This document shows positions 15,644 to 24,555 of a stretch of 64,000 nucleotides of DNA, piece after piece (positions within the stretch are counted from its first letter, which is position 1; each line of letters starts with the position of its first letter). A program made the translations under genes and the position numbers. Origin of the DNA: Oceanicaulis alexandrii DSM 11625 (lineage in GTDB: Bacteria > Pseudomonadota > Alphaproteobacteria > Caulobacterales > Maricaulaceae); the NCBI RefSeq assembly GCF_000420265.1, contig NZ_ATUP01000001.1:2542001-2606000 (forward strand), in the 5' to 3' direction. A model generated the notes under the pieces. It ran no database searches. It was not told where the DNA came from and worked only from the letters and a program-made list of their open reading frames with translations.

Positions 15644-16599
15644 TCGGTTTCATTCTGATCAGCGCCCTGATCGGCGCGCTTGCGGCCTGGCGCCTCGCCA
15701 TGCCGTTTTTCAACGCGTCCGGGACCGAGGGGAGCAATCGAATCCTCGCTCTGGCGGCGGTACCTGTCGTGCTTTTGGGGGCGCTGGGGCTTTATTTCAT
15801 CAATGGCGAACCCGAAACGCCCGGAGCGCCCTATAGCGAAGTCGCTGCGCGCTTGAATGCGACGGACCCCACACAGCTGACGCCCGATGAACAGGAAGCG
15901 CGTTTGCGGGCGATTTTGCGAGAAGATCGCGATGATCTTCAGGCGCTGACCTTGCTGGGCCGGTTTCTGGCGCGCACCGAACGCGAGCTGGAAGCGGTGA
16001 CGTTTTTCACGCGGGCGCTGCAAATTGAAGAGGATCCCCGCATTCTCTCTGATCTTGGCCAGGCGCTGGTGGTGCTCAATGACGGTCAGGTCACGCCCGA
16101 AGCCGAACGCGCCTTTGATGCGGCTTACGCGCTTGACCCGACATTGCCCGAGCCTCCCTTCTTCTTGGGCGCAGCCTATTACGCTCGTGAGGACCGCAAT
16201 GAAGCGGCCCGGGTCTGGTCAGACATCATTGCGCGTCTGGATGCAGGCGATCCGTTCCGCGCCGCCATCGCAGCCCGCGCCGCCGATCTTCTGTCTCGGC
16301 CTCAGGGGGGACCGGGCTCTGGCGGCGCTGCGCCCTTTGCGGACGCCATCGCGGCAGGCGCAGCGCCTGAAGATCTGGCGAACATGATGGTGGACCGGCT
16401 TGAGATGCGGCTGGAAGAGAATCCTGATGACCTGTCAGGGTGGTTGACGCTGGCGCGTGCGCGCTGGATGCAAGACGAGCCCGAGGCGGGCGCGGAAGCG
16501 CTGGAACGTGCGCGGGCCCGGTTTGAGAACAATCCTGGCGCGCTGGTCCTGATTTCAGCCATGCAAAGCGCATTTTCTCGTGAGGAGAACGACGGATGA
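15640..16599 (+). CDS. ccmI: Cytochrome c maturation protein CcmI
   Basis: 319-residue membrane-anchored TPR protein that holds apocytochrome c for haem ligation. Two transmembrane helices lie at ~1-20 and ~30-50, separated by a short loop, followed by a periplasmic domain with TPR-like helices ('LGRFLARTERELEAVTFFTRAL', 'AAYYAREDRNEAARVW' in outline). The layout is that of alphaproteobacterial CcmI/CycH. It overlaps both neighbours by 4 bp. Confidence 0.88.
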   Translation: MIGFILISALIGALAAWRLAMPFFNASGTEGSNRILALAAVPVVLLGALGLYFINGEPETPGAPYSEVAARLNATDPTQLTPDEQEARLRAILREDRDDLQALTLLGRFLARTERELEAVTFFTRALQIEEDPRILSDLGQALVVLNDGQVTPEAERAFDAAYALDPTLPEPPFFLGAAYYAREDRNEAARVWSDIIARLDAGDPFRAAIAARAADLLSRPQGGPGSGGAAPFADAIAAGAAPEDLANMMVDRLEMRLEENPDDLSGWLTLARARWMQDEPEAGAEALERARARFENNPGALVLISAMQSAFSREENDG

Positions 16600-17096
16600 G
16601 AAAAGCCCAGCGACGATTGATGATCACCCTCGCAGCCGGCGTGGTTCTGGTGGGGGCGGCGGCGCTGGCGATGACCGCAATGCGTGACGCCATGGTGTTT
16701 TTCTATTCGCCCGCCATGGTCGCTGAAAACCCGCCGCAAGCCGGCCAGCGTGTCCGTGTCGGCGGATTGGTGCTCGACGGATCGGTAGAGCGTCCTGCTC
16801 GCGGCGGCGCGAACTTCACCATTACTGACGGCGCCGGCGAAATTCGCATCGCTTATGGCGGCTCGCTGCCTGACCTGTTCCGTGAGGGGCAGGGCATCGT
16901 CGCCGAGGGCGCGTTCAGCCCTGAAGGTCAGTTCACCGCCGACACCGTGCTCGCCAAGCATGATGAATCCTACATGCCGCCTGAAGTCGCCGCCGCCTTG
17001 CGCGAGTCGGGCATGTGGCACGAAGAGACCGGTGACCATTCCGGCTATGGCGGCGCGAGCGGCTATGGCGACGTTGAGACGGAGCAGCCCTCATGA
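16596..17096 (+). CDS. ccmE: Haem chaperone CcmE
   Basis: 166-residue periplasmic haem chaperone that receives haem from CcmC/CcmAB and passes it to CcmF. A signal anchor is at ~8-30, followed by an OB fold, and the haem-linking His122 with Tyr126 lies in a HxxxY motif ('KHDESYMP'). The C-terminal tail is Gly/Tyr-rich. The gene overlaps ccmI and ccmF by 4 bp. Confidence 0.95.
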   Translation: MRKAQRRLMITLAAGVVLVGAAALAMTAMRDAMVFFYSPAMVAENPPQAGQRVRVGGLVLDGSVERPARGGANFTITDGAGEIRIAYGGSLPDLFREGQGIVAEGAFSPEGQFTADTVLAKHDESYMPPEVAAALRESGMWHEETGDHSGYGGASGYGDVETEQPS

Positions 17097-19060
17097 TCGC
17101 CGAACTCGGCCGTTATCTCATTGCGTTGGCGCTGCTGGCGAGTCTGGTTCAGATGATCACCGCCTGGCGGGGCGCGGATCAGGGTGGACGCGGCGCCTTC
17201 GCTGAAGCCGGACGCGCCGCTGCGGAAATCGGCATGCTGGCTGCGGGCGCAGCGATGGTTCTGCTGATCGCAAGCTTTCTGCGGTCTGATTTCTCGATCG
17301 CCTATGTGGCGGCCAATTCATCGGTCGACAAACCGCTTGCTTACAAGATCGCGGCCAGCTGGGGCGGCCATGAAGGTTCGATGCTGCTGTGGTGCCTGAT
17401 CTTGACGGTGTTCGGCTATGGCCTGGCCCGACGCGGGCCGCAAGAGCTAGGATTGCGATCCCGCGCGGTCAGCTTTCAGGGCCTGTTGCAAACCCTGTTC
17501 TACAGCTTTCTCGCTTTCGCCTCGAACCCGTTCGAGCGCGTGTCCCCGGTCCCGCTTCAGGGCGCCGAGCTGAACCCGATCCTGCAAGACCCGTTGCTCG
17601 TGATTCATCCGCCCATGCTCTATGTGGGCTATGTCGGTCTTTCGACCGCGTTCGCCATCGCGGCGGCGGGCCTGATGCAGAAAACGCCAGGCCGGGCTCT
17701 GGCGACGGCGATCCGCCCCTGGGCGCTGGGCGCCTGGACGGCGTTGACGGCCGGCATCGCGCTGGGCGCTTTCTGGGCGTATTACGAGCTCGGTTGGGGC
17801 GGCTGGTGGTTCTGGGACCCGGTCGAGAACGCCAGCTTCATGCCCTGGCTTCTGGGTGCGGCGTTGATCCATTCCTCCATCGCCACAGAGAAGCGCGGCG
17901 CGTTTCCGGGCTGGACGGTCTTTCTGGCGCTACTGGCTTATATCCTCTCCATTCTGGGCGCGTTTCTGGTGCGTTCGGGCGTGATCACATCGGTGCACGC
18001 CTTTGCGCTCGATCCCGAACGCGGGGTCTGGATTCTGGGCATGCTGGGCGTGTCGGCCGTGGCCGGGTTCCTGCTGTTCGCATTGCGGGCCGGATCGCTG
18101 GGTGAGGGCGACGGGTTTGAACCCACCAGCAAGGAAGCGCTGATCGGCGCCAATAACCTGCTGCTCGCCGCCACCTCCGGTGTGGTCCTGGTGGGCACGT
18201 TGTATCCCATGCTGCTGGAGATGCTGGGCGGGGCGACCATCTCGGTCGGCGCGCCGTATTTCAACGCTGCGGCGACGCCGCTCTTGTTGATCGCGGCTTT
18301 GCTGATGCCCATCGCGCCTTTCCTGCCCTGGGCCAATGGCGGGTTGAAGAACGCCGTGTCGCAAATGCGTGCGGCGCTGATGCTGATCCCGGTCGCGGCC
18401 GTGATCGTGGCGCTGCTGATGGCGGGCGCCAGCCCGCTGGCGATTGTGGGCGGCGCCATTGGCGTCTGGGCGATTTCCGGCGCCGTGATGGATCTGGGCC
18501 AATCGCTGCCGGTGGCTATGGCGCGGGGTCAGAAACTGATGGTGACGGGCCGGGTTCTGGCTCATGCCGGGGTGGGGTTCATTGCGCTGGGCGCTGCGGC
18601 GGACGCCTCGCGTCCGCCCGACCAGAATCTGGCGCTGGCGCCGGGGGAAAGCGTCGAGATCGCCGGGCGTACCCTGACGCTGGACGGCGTCCGCCGGGCG
18701 GACGGGCCGAACTATATGGCGGATCGGGCGCGTCTCGTGATTGATGACGGCGAAGGCGGCGTTATGGAGCCCGAGCGCCGTTTTTACGCCGGCGCCAACC
18801 AGACCACGCGCGAAGTGGCGCTCAAATCCTCTATTGCGGGCGACCTCTACGCCTCCGTGGGAGAGGCGCGCATGCGTGAAGACGGCACGACCGCTTTTGA
18901 GACCCGCATCGCCTTCCACCCGCTGGTCTGGGCGCTTTCGCTGGGCGCCATCTTCATCGTCCTGGGCGGCGCGCTGTCTCTCGGCGGGCGTTTGCGCGCC
19001 AGGTCGGTGCTGCCCGGCACTGAGCGTACAACCCAACCCGCGATGGAGGCGTCGTCATGA
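17093..19060 (+). CDS. ccmF: Haem lyase subunit CcmF
   Basis: 655-residue polytopic membrane protein that ligates haem to apocytochrome c and reduces haem on CcmE. The Trp-rich haem-binding segment (GWGGWWFWDPVENASFMPWL, about residues 233-252) and the upstream WGGHEGSMLLW motif (90-100) are intact, with roughly 14-15 hydrophobic segments and a periplasmic domain near the C-terminus. Full length for the family. Coupled by overlap to ccmE and ccmH. Confidence 0.96.
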   Translation: MIAELGRYLIALALLASLVQMITAWRGADQGGRGAFAEAGRAAAEIGMLAAGAAMVLLIASFLRSDFSIAYVAANSSVDKPLAYKIAASWGGHEGSMLLWCLILTVFGYGLARRGPQELGLRSRAVSFQGLLQTLFYSFLAFASNPFERVSPVPLQGAELNPILQDPLLVIHPPMLYVGYVGLSTAFAIAAAGLMQKTPGRALATAIRPWALGAWTALTAGIALGAFWAYYELGWGGWWFWDPVENASFMPWLLGAALIHSSIATEKRGAFPGWTVFLALLAYILSILGAFLVRSGVITSVHAFALDPERGVWILGMLGVSAVAGFLLFALRAGSLGEGDGFEPTSKEALIGANNLLLAATSGVVLVGTLYPMLLEMLGGATISVGAPYFNAAATPLLLIAALLMPIAPFLPWANGGLKNAVSQMRAALMLIPVAAVIVALLMAGASPLAIVGGAIGVWAISGAVMDLGQSLPVAMARGQKLMVTGRVLAHAGVGFIALGAAADASRPPDQNLALAPGESVEIAGRTLTLDGVRRADGPNYMADRARLVIDDGEGGVMEPERRFYAGANQTTREVALKSSIAGDLYASVGEARMREDGTTAFETRIAFHPLVWALSLGAIFIVLGGALSLGGRLRARSVLPGTERTTQPAMEASS

Positions 19061-19428
19061 AAGCGCTAATCCTGGCCGCAGCGCTGGCGGCGCAAACGGC
19101 CGCCACGGGCCTTCCTGCAGACGAAGAGGCTCGCGCCCAGGCTTTGATGCGCGAAGTGCGCTGCATGGTCTGCGCGGGGGAGTCCATTTTGGACTCAAAC
19201 GCCGGTCAGGCGCAGGACATGCGGCGGTTCGTGCGTGAGCAGGTCGCCCTGGGCGCAGATGACGATCAGGTGCGCGAAGCGCTGGTGGGGCGTTTCGGCT
19301 ATGCGGTGTTGATGCGGCCGCCTGTGGATTCCAGCACCGCGATCCTTTGGGCGACGCCGGTATTGCTATTGGTGCTGGGCGGCGGCCTGCTGGTCACATC
19401 CATGCGAAAGCGGCGCTCGAAATCGTGA
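19057..19428 (+). CDS. ccmH: Cytochrome c maturation protein CcmH
   Basis: 123-residue thiol-disulfide protein anchored by a C-terminal transmembrane helix (~residues 90-112), with a signal-like N-terminus. The redox motif is Cys36-Met-Val-Cys39 in 'VRCMVC'. It reduces the apocytochrome CXXCH cysteines, normally with CcmG. Here it follows ccmF directly by 4-bp overlap, with no ccmG between, although that is a common operon position for ccmG. Confidence 0.93.
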   Translation: MKALILAAALAAQTAATGLPADEEARAQALMREVRCMVCAGESILDSNAGQAQDMRRFVREQVALGADDDQVREALVGRFGYAVLMRPPVDSSTAILWATPVLLLVLGGGLLVTSMRKRRSKS

Positions 19429-19499
19429 GCAGCGCCGCCTTGATCACATCAGGGAAAGACGCCACCTCTTCATGACCCGGATCGCTGAACGAGGCAGGC

Positions 19500-20705
19500 A
19501 TGGCGCAGTCAGAAAAAATCACGTTTGAAGGCGCCTATGGCGACACGCTGGCCGCTCGTCTGGAGCGACCGAATGGCCCGGTACGGGCTTATGCCTTGTT
19601 CGCGCACTGCTTTTCCTGCTCCAAGGATGTTCACGCGGCTCAGCGCATCGCCCGGCGGCTGACCACTCATGGCTATGCGGTGTTACGGTTTGACTTTACC
19701 GGGCTGGGGCAGTCTGAAGGCGATTTCGCCAACACCAATTTCAGCTCCAATGTGGCCGATCTGGTGAAGGCGGCGGACTTTCTGCGAGAGCAGTATGAGG
19801 CGCCGAGCCTTCTGATCGGGCACTCCCTGGGCGGCGCCGCCGTGATCGCAGCGACCCCGCAAATTCCTGAAGCCAAAGCCGTGGCGACGCTCAATGCGCC
19901 AGCGGACGCCGATCATGTGCGTCACCATTTCACGGCTGATGATGTGGATGAAATCGAGGCGAATGGCTCTGCGACAGTGGCGCTGGCCGGTCGCTCTTTC
20001 ACGATCAAGAAGCAATTCCTGGACGATATCGGCGAGCACAAACTCGAAGATATTGTCGGGCAGATGAAGGCCGCTCTGCTGATCGCGCATTCCCCGGTCG
20101 ACGAAACGGTCGGCATCGAAAACGCGACCCGTCTGTTTGTCGCGGCGCGGCACCCCAAAAGCTTTGTCAGCCTGGATGACGCCGATCATCTGCTCAGCCG
20201 GGAAGCGGACGCCAATTACGCAGCAGACATGATCGCCGGATGGGCCAGCCGTTATGCGCCGCCGGCCAAGGTCAGCACGCCGCCGCGCCTTTCAGGCGAT
20301 GAAACGGCGGTGGTGGAAGAGACGGGCCTGGGTGGGTTTCACAGCTGGGCCGTGACCGGCGACCATACCTTTATCGTCGATGAGCCTGAGGCGATGGGCG
20401 GCCTGAATGGCGGCCCTGCGCCCTATGACATGCTGTCCGCCGCGCTTGCGGCCTGCACCACGATGACCTTGCGGATGTACGCCAACCACAAAAAAATCGA
20501 GCTGGGCCGCATTTGCACCCGGGTGCGGCACAGCAAGGTGAAGTCTGACGGGCCCGCCGATCTGTTTGAACGCGAGATCGTTGTGCAGGGGCTCAAGGAT
20601 GAGGCCCTGCAACTGAAACTCCTGGAAATCGCGAACAAATGCCCGGTTCACCGGACGCTGGAGCGCGGCGCTCAGGTTGAAAGTCGCTATAAATCAGGCG
20701 CCTGA
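19500..20705 (+). CDS. Alpha/beta hydrolase-OsmC fusion protein
   Basis: 401-residue two-domain protein. Residues ~1-250 are an alpha/beta hydrolase with nucleophile Ser109 in 'GHSLGG'. Residues ~270-400 are an OsmC/Ohr-like peroxiredoxin domain with its two redox cysteines in 'AACTTMTLR' and 'NKCPVHRTL'. Known fusions of this type occur widely in Proteobacteria, and a combined esterase/thiol peroxidase action against organic peroxides is inferred. It lies 71 bp after ccmH with no overlap, so probably its own unit. Confidence 0.9.
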   Translation: MAQSEKITFEGAYGDTLAARLERPNGPVRAYALFAHCFSCSKDVHAAQRIARRLTTHGYAVLRFDFTGLGQSEGDFANTNFSSNVADLVKAADFLREQYEAPSLLIGHSLGGAAVIAATPQIPEAKAVATLNAPADADHVRHHFTADDVDEIEANGSATVALAGRSFTIKKQFLDDIGEHKLEDIVGQMKAALLIAHSPVDETVGIENATRLFVAARHPKSFVSLDDADHLLSREADANYAADMIAGWASRYAPPAKVSTPPRLSGDETAVVEETGLGGFHSWAVTGDHTFIVDEPEAMGGLNGGPAPYDMLSAALAACTTMTLRMYANHKKIELGRICTRVRHSKVKSDGPADLFEREIVVQGLKDEALQLKLLEIANKCPVHRTLERGAQVESRYKSGA

Positions 20706-20722
20706 GCTTGCCCGCTGAAAAA

Positions 20723-20748
20723 TTACGGAACCGTAAGGTTGCCGTAAT
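20723..20748 (+). promoter_or_regulatory. CpxR-box-like repeat upstream of degP
   Basis: TTACGG-AA-CCGTAA is a perfect inverted repeat (20723-20736). The half-site CCGTAA recurs 11 bp further on (20742-20747), giving GTAA direct repeats one helical turn apart. It resembles the enteric CpxR box (GTAAA-N5-GTAAA), and the downstream genes are a DegP protease and its own two-component pair. I infer a binding site for the response regulator at 22382. Confidence 0.55.
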
Positions 20749-20832
20749 GGTCTGGTCAGCCGCACCCTGTCATCAAATTCTTGTTCCTATGGATCGGCGC
20801 ATGCCGGTTCTGACACGCGTAAAGGACTGTGA

Positions 20833-22320
20833 TTGTCTGCCATGAAACTCACCAAACGTTTGATCCTGTCCGCCACTGTCGCCGCTTTGTCGCTGGGCGC
20901 CGCCACGACGGCGGTCGTCAGCGCCCAGGAGGCGCCGTCCGCCTATACTTATGGTGCGCCCAACGGCGCCCCGATGAGCTTCGCCAGCCTGATCGAACGG
21001 GTCAGTCCGGCGGTGGTCTCCATTGAGGCAGAGGGCAGCGTGGATGCGGGCGACGCGCCGGACATGTCCCAGCTGCCGCCGCAGTTTCGCGAATTCTTCG
21101 AGCGCTTTGGCGGCATGCCCGATCAGCCGCGCGAACGCCGCGCGCAAGGCTCGGGCTTTTTCATCTCCGCAGACGGCTATGTGGTCACCAACAACCATGT
21201 GATTGACGGCGCGGACACCATTCGCGTCGTGCTGACCGATGGCCGGTCTCTGGTCGCAGAAGTGGTGGGCACCGATGTGCCGACTGATCTGGCCTTGCTG
21301 CGTGTTGAGGAAGAAGACGAGCCCTTCGCCTTTGTGGAGCTGGACCGTGATCTGGAAATCCGCGTGGGCGACTGGGTTGTCGCGGTCGGCAATCCGTTCG
21401 GTCTGGGCGGCACTGCGACGGCGGGCATCATCTCCGCCACCGGGCGTCAGATGGGCGCCAGCCAAGCCTATACCGATTTCCTGCAGATCGACGCGCCGAT
21501 CAACCGGGGCAATTCGGGCGGTCCGGCCTTTGATCTTGACGGTCAGGTCGTGGGCGTGAACTCCGCCATTATCAGCCCGACCGGCGGCAATGTGGGCATT
21601 GGTTTCGCCATTCCTTCAGACCTCGCCGCAACCGTCATTGATCAGCTGATTGAAAATGGCGAAGTGCGCCGCGGTTATCTGGGCATCTCCCCGGCGGTTC
21701 TGACCGCTGATCTCAAGGACGCCATGGGCCTGGACGCCGATCTGGAAGGCGTTTTGATCAATCAGGTGCTCGATGACACGCCGGCGCAAGCCGCCGGTCT
21801 TGAGAACGGCGACATCATTTTGCAGATCAATGGCGAAGCGGTGGACGATCCGCGTGAGCTGACGCGTGTCGTCGGCGCCTTTGCGCCGGGCGAACGTGTG
21901 GCCTTCCGCATTTTGCGCGATGAGCGCGAGCGCACCATACGCGTCGAGTTGACCGAGCGCCCGGAAAGCGCCGCCCCGCAAGAACGCGCGCAACGTGAAG
22001 CGGGCGCTGCGGCCCAGTTTGGTCTGGCGCTGAGCGCCCCGACCGAAGCCGAATCCGAGCAGCTGGAGCTCGAGGGCCGCGGCCTTCTGGTTCAGGGCGT
22101 GCGCCCGGGCTCTGAAGCGGCGGAAAAGGGTTTGCGTCCCGGCGACGTGATCCTGGAAGCAGGCGGACGCGATCTGGTCGGTCTGTCCGATTTTGAAGCG
22201 GCTGTCGAAGACGCGCGGGCGCGTGATCGTCGGGCGCTTCTGGTTTTTGTGGTCTCCCAGAACGGTCAGCGGCGTTACGCCGCCCTCGAGATGCCGTCTG
22301 ACGAGACCGAAGAAGAATAA
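20833..22320 (+). CDS. degP: Periplasmic serine protease DegP/HtrA (Do family)
   Basis: 495-residue periplasmic protease/chaperone. It has an N-terminal signal segment (~8-31), a trypsin-like domain with His122, Asp152 and Ser228 (in 'NRGNSGGPAF') and two PDZ domains (~255-345 and ~385-480). AAAGGA stands 6 bp before a TTG start; the in-frame ATG 9 bp downstream is the alternative. Length and domain order fit the Do family, which degrades misfolded envelope proteins. It is followed by a regulator/kinase pair on the same strand, which suggests a local envelope-stress circuit. Confidence 0.95.
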   Translation: MSAMKLTKRLILSATVAALSLGAATTAVVSAQEAPSAYTYGAPNGAPMSFASLIERVSPAVVSIEAEGSVDAGDAPDMSQLPPQFREFFERFGGMPDQPRERRAQGSGFFISADGYVVTNNHVIDGADTIRVVLTDGRSLVAEVVGTDVPTDLALLRVEEEDEPFAFVELDRDLEIRVGDWVVAVGNPFGLGGTATAGIISATGRQMGASQAYTDFLQIDAPINRGNSGGPAFDLDGQVVGVNSAIISPTGGNVGIGFAIPSDLAATVIDQLIENGEVRRGYLGISPAVLTADLKDAMGLDADLEGVLINQVLDDTPAQAAGLENGDIILQINGEAVDDPRELTRVVGAFAPGERVAFRILRDERERTIRVELTERPESAAPQERAQREAGAAAQFGLALSAPTEAESEQLELEGRGLLVQGVRPGSEAAEKGLRPGDVILEAGGRDLVGLSDFEAAVEDARARDRRALLVFVVSQNGQRRYAALEMPSDETEEE

Positions 22321-22329
22321 TAACAACAA

Positions 22330-22359
22330 CAGGCGCCGGGTCGGGAAGCCCGGCGCCTG
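22330..22359 (+). promoter_or_regulatory. GC-rich hairpin between degP and its regulator gene
   Basis: CAGGCGCCGGG pairs perfectly with CCCGGCGCCTG over 11 bp, with an 8-nt loop. No T-run follows, so it is more likely an mRNA-stability or attenuation hairpin than a full terminator. It would set degP mRNA above the downstream regulator and kinase. Confidence 0.5.
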
Positions 22360-22381
22360 ATCTGGTTCGGGAGAGTGAGAC

Positions 22382-23053
22382 ATGCGAATTCTGATCGTGG
22401 AAGACGACCGCGAGGTCGCGGGTAACATCGCCAAGATGTTGCGCGAATCCGGCCATGTGGTCGATGCGGCCCATGATGGCGAGGATGGCCTGGCCATGGC
22501 GCGTGACGGCGCGTTTGACGTGCTGATCGTGGACCGGATGATGCCGCGCCGCGATGGATTGTCGATGATCTCCATCCTGCGCGAGGAAGGCGACAAGACG
22601 CCGGCGCTGGTCTTGTCGGCCATGGGTGAAGTGGATGATCGCGTGGCGGGCCTGACGGCGGGCGGCGATGATTATCTGGTCAAACCCTACGCGCCCTCAG
22701 AACTGAAAGCGCGTGTGGACGCCTTGGCGCGCCGCCGCGATCCTGACGCGTTGAAGACCCGGCTTCAGGTGGGTGATCTGGAGATGGACCTGCTGGCGCG
22801 CACCGTAAAGCGCGGCGAGGAAGCGATCCAGCTTCAACCGCGTGAGTTTCGTCTCTTGGAATTTCTGATGCGTCACGCCGACCAGGTCGTGACCCGCACC
22901 ATGCTGCTCGAAAAGGTCTGGGACTATCATTTCGACCCTCAGACCAATGTCATCGACGTGCACATTTCTCGTCTGCGGTCGAAAATCGACAAGCCTTTTG
23001 ACACCTCGATGCTGCACACCGTGCGCGGAGCAGGCTATCGTCTGTCGAGCTGA
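22382..23053 (+). CDS. OmpR-family response regulator downstream of degP
   Basis: 223-residue response regulator. The receiver shows Glu7-Asp8-Asp9, Asp51 in 'IVDRMMP' and Lys in 'YLVKPY'; the position of the usual Thr is Ser in 'VLSAMG'. A winged-helix domain is at ~130-220 ('LQPREFRLLEFLM', 'NVIDVHISRLRSKI', 'VRGAGYRLSS'). Position after degP and the repeat upstream of degP make it a Cpx-like candidate regulator of the protease, by inference. Confidence 0.92.
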   Translation: MRILIVEDDREVAGNIAKMLRESGHVVDAAHDGEDGLAMARDGAFDVLIVDRMMPRRDGLSMISILREEGDKTPALVLSAMGEVDDRVAGLTAGGDDYLVKPYAPSELKARVDALARRRDPDALKTRLQVGDLEMDLLARTVKRGEEAIQLQPREFRLLEFLMRHADQVVTRTMLLEKVWDYHFDPQTNVIDVHISRLRSKIDKPFDTSMLHTVRGAGYRLSS

Positions 23054-23073
23054 GACAGACAGGCGGACGAACA

Positions 23074-24510
23074 CTGACTATCAAGCTCAATAAAGGCTGG
23101 CGGGCGCCCGCATTCCTGCGGACGACCGCCTTTCGCCTGACGCTGCTGTCCGCGGCGCTTTTTGCGTTGTCGAGCTTTGTCATCCTGGCGCTGGTCTATG
23201 CGGCGTCAGTGAGCGCGGCCTTGCGCCGGGCGGATGCGTCGGTGTCCGCCGAGGTCGCCGAGATCCAGCAGCTCTATCAAGAGCGCGGCTATCAGGGCGC
23301 CTATCGCTATCTGGTGCAACGGTCCGTGGGCGGCGGCGAATTCTTCTACATGCTGCTCGATCCCAACGGCCAGCAGCTGGTGGGCAATATCTACGGCCTG
23401 CCCGAAGCGCCCACTGATCCGCAAGGGCGGGTGCGCTTCACCTATGACCGTCAGCCCGTGGAAGGGGTGAACGACCGCGCCGAGGAAGGCCGCGACGCCC
23501 GCGGCCAGATCGTCGAGCTGGGCGACGGGTATCAGCTCTTTGTCGGCCTCGACGTGGAAGAAGAAAGCCGCTTCGTCGCCAACACCCTCAATTCGGTTCT
23601 GATCGCTTCGGGGCTGTCGCTGGCGCTGGGGATCGTGTCCGGCGCCGTGGTCAGCCGGCGGTTCGCCCGGCGCCTGGACGGCATCAACGCCGCCGCGCGC
23701 GCCGTGATGACCGGGCGGCTCGAAACCCGCGCCCCGCGGACCTATTCCGGTGATGAGCTCGATGAGCTGTCGCAAAATTTCAACGACATGCTCGACCGGC
23801 TGGAAAATCTGATGCACCGCATGCGCACGGCGGGCGATTCCATCGCCCACGATCTGCGCCTGCCGCTGACCCGCATGCGCGGCCGCATTGAATCCGCGCT
23901 GGTGGAGGAAGGCGATGTGGAGGCGCGCGAAGCGGCGCTGATCCAGGCCGTCAGCGATGTAGATGAACTTCTGAAGACCTTCAACGCCGTTCTGTCGCTC
24001 TCGCGGCTTCAGACCGGCGAGCGCCGCCGCGCCTTCGACCCGGTCGATCTCAGCGTGCTCATGGAAGACATGTGCGAGCTTTACGAGCCGGTGTGCGAAG
24101 ATGCGGGCACCGATTTCAAATGCGAATGCGAGCCCGGTCTGACCGTGATGGGGGATCGCGAGCTGATCGCCCAGTCCATGGCGAACCTGATCGATAACGC
24201 CATCAAATATACGCCTGATGGCGGCGCCATTGCGCTGCGCGGCCGCAAGACCGGCGAGGGGCGGGTCGAAATCTCCGTCACTGACACCGGCCCCGGCATA
24301 CCTGCGGAAGACCGCGAGCGGGTGCTGGAGCGCTTTGTGCGTCTCGATCGCTCCCGCAATCAACCCGGCGTCGGGCTGGGCCTGTCGCTGGTGAACGCCA
24401 TCGCGGAAGTGCATGGCGGCGTGCTGAGTCTTGATGACGGCCCCGGCGCCGTGGACGGCTCCGGCCCCGGCCTCAGGATCGCTCTGACCTTTCCGAAGCG
24501 GAAGGCCTAA
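23074..24510 (+). CDS. Sensor histidine kinase downstream of degP (non-ATG start likely)
   Basis: Membrane kinase with one N-terminal transmembrane helix, a ~120-residue periplasmic sensor, a second transmembrane helix, HAMP, the H-box 'SIAHDLRLPLTRMRGR' and an ATPase domain ('NLIDNAIKYT', 'VTDTGPGIP', 'GVGLGLSL'). The first ATG/GTG/TTG in frame is the TTG at 23167, which would cut the first helix. The preceding ~90 bp is coding by codon use and completes the helix, so I place the start at the CTG at 23074, after GGCGGA. It would pair with the preceding regulator. Confidence 0.85.
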   Translation: MTIKLNKGWRAPAFLRTTAFRLTLLSAALFALSSFVILALVYAASVSAALRRADASVSAEVAEIQQLYQERGYQGAYRYLVQRSVGGGEFFYMLLDPNGQQLVGNIYGLPEAPTDPQGRVRFTYDRQPVEGVNDRAEEGRDARGQIVELGDGYQLFVGLDVEEESRFVANTLNSVLIASGLSLALGIVSGAVVSRRFARRLDGINAAARAVMTGRLETRAPRTYSGDELDELSQNFNDMLDRLENLMHRMRTAGDSIAHDLRLPLTRMRGRIESALVEEGDVEAREAALIQAVSDVDELLKTFNAVLSLSRLQTGERRRAFDPVDLSVLMEDMCELYEPVCEDAGTDFKCECEPGLTVMGDRELIAQSMANLIDNAIKYTPDGGAIALRGRKTGEGRVEISVTDTGPGIPAEDRERVLERFVRLDRSRNQPGVGLGLSLVNAIAEVHGGVLSLDDGPGAVDGSGPGLRIALTFPKRKA

Positions 24511-24555
24511 CCTCGAGCGCTTGCCCTAAACTGCGGCGCGCCTCATTTTCCCTAC

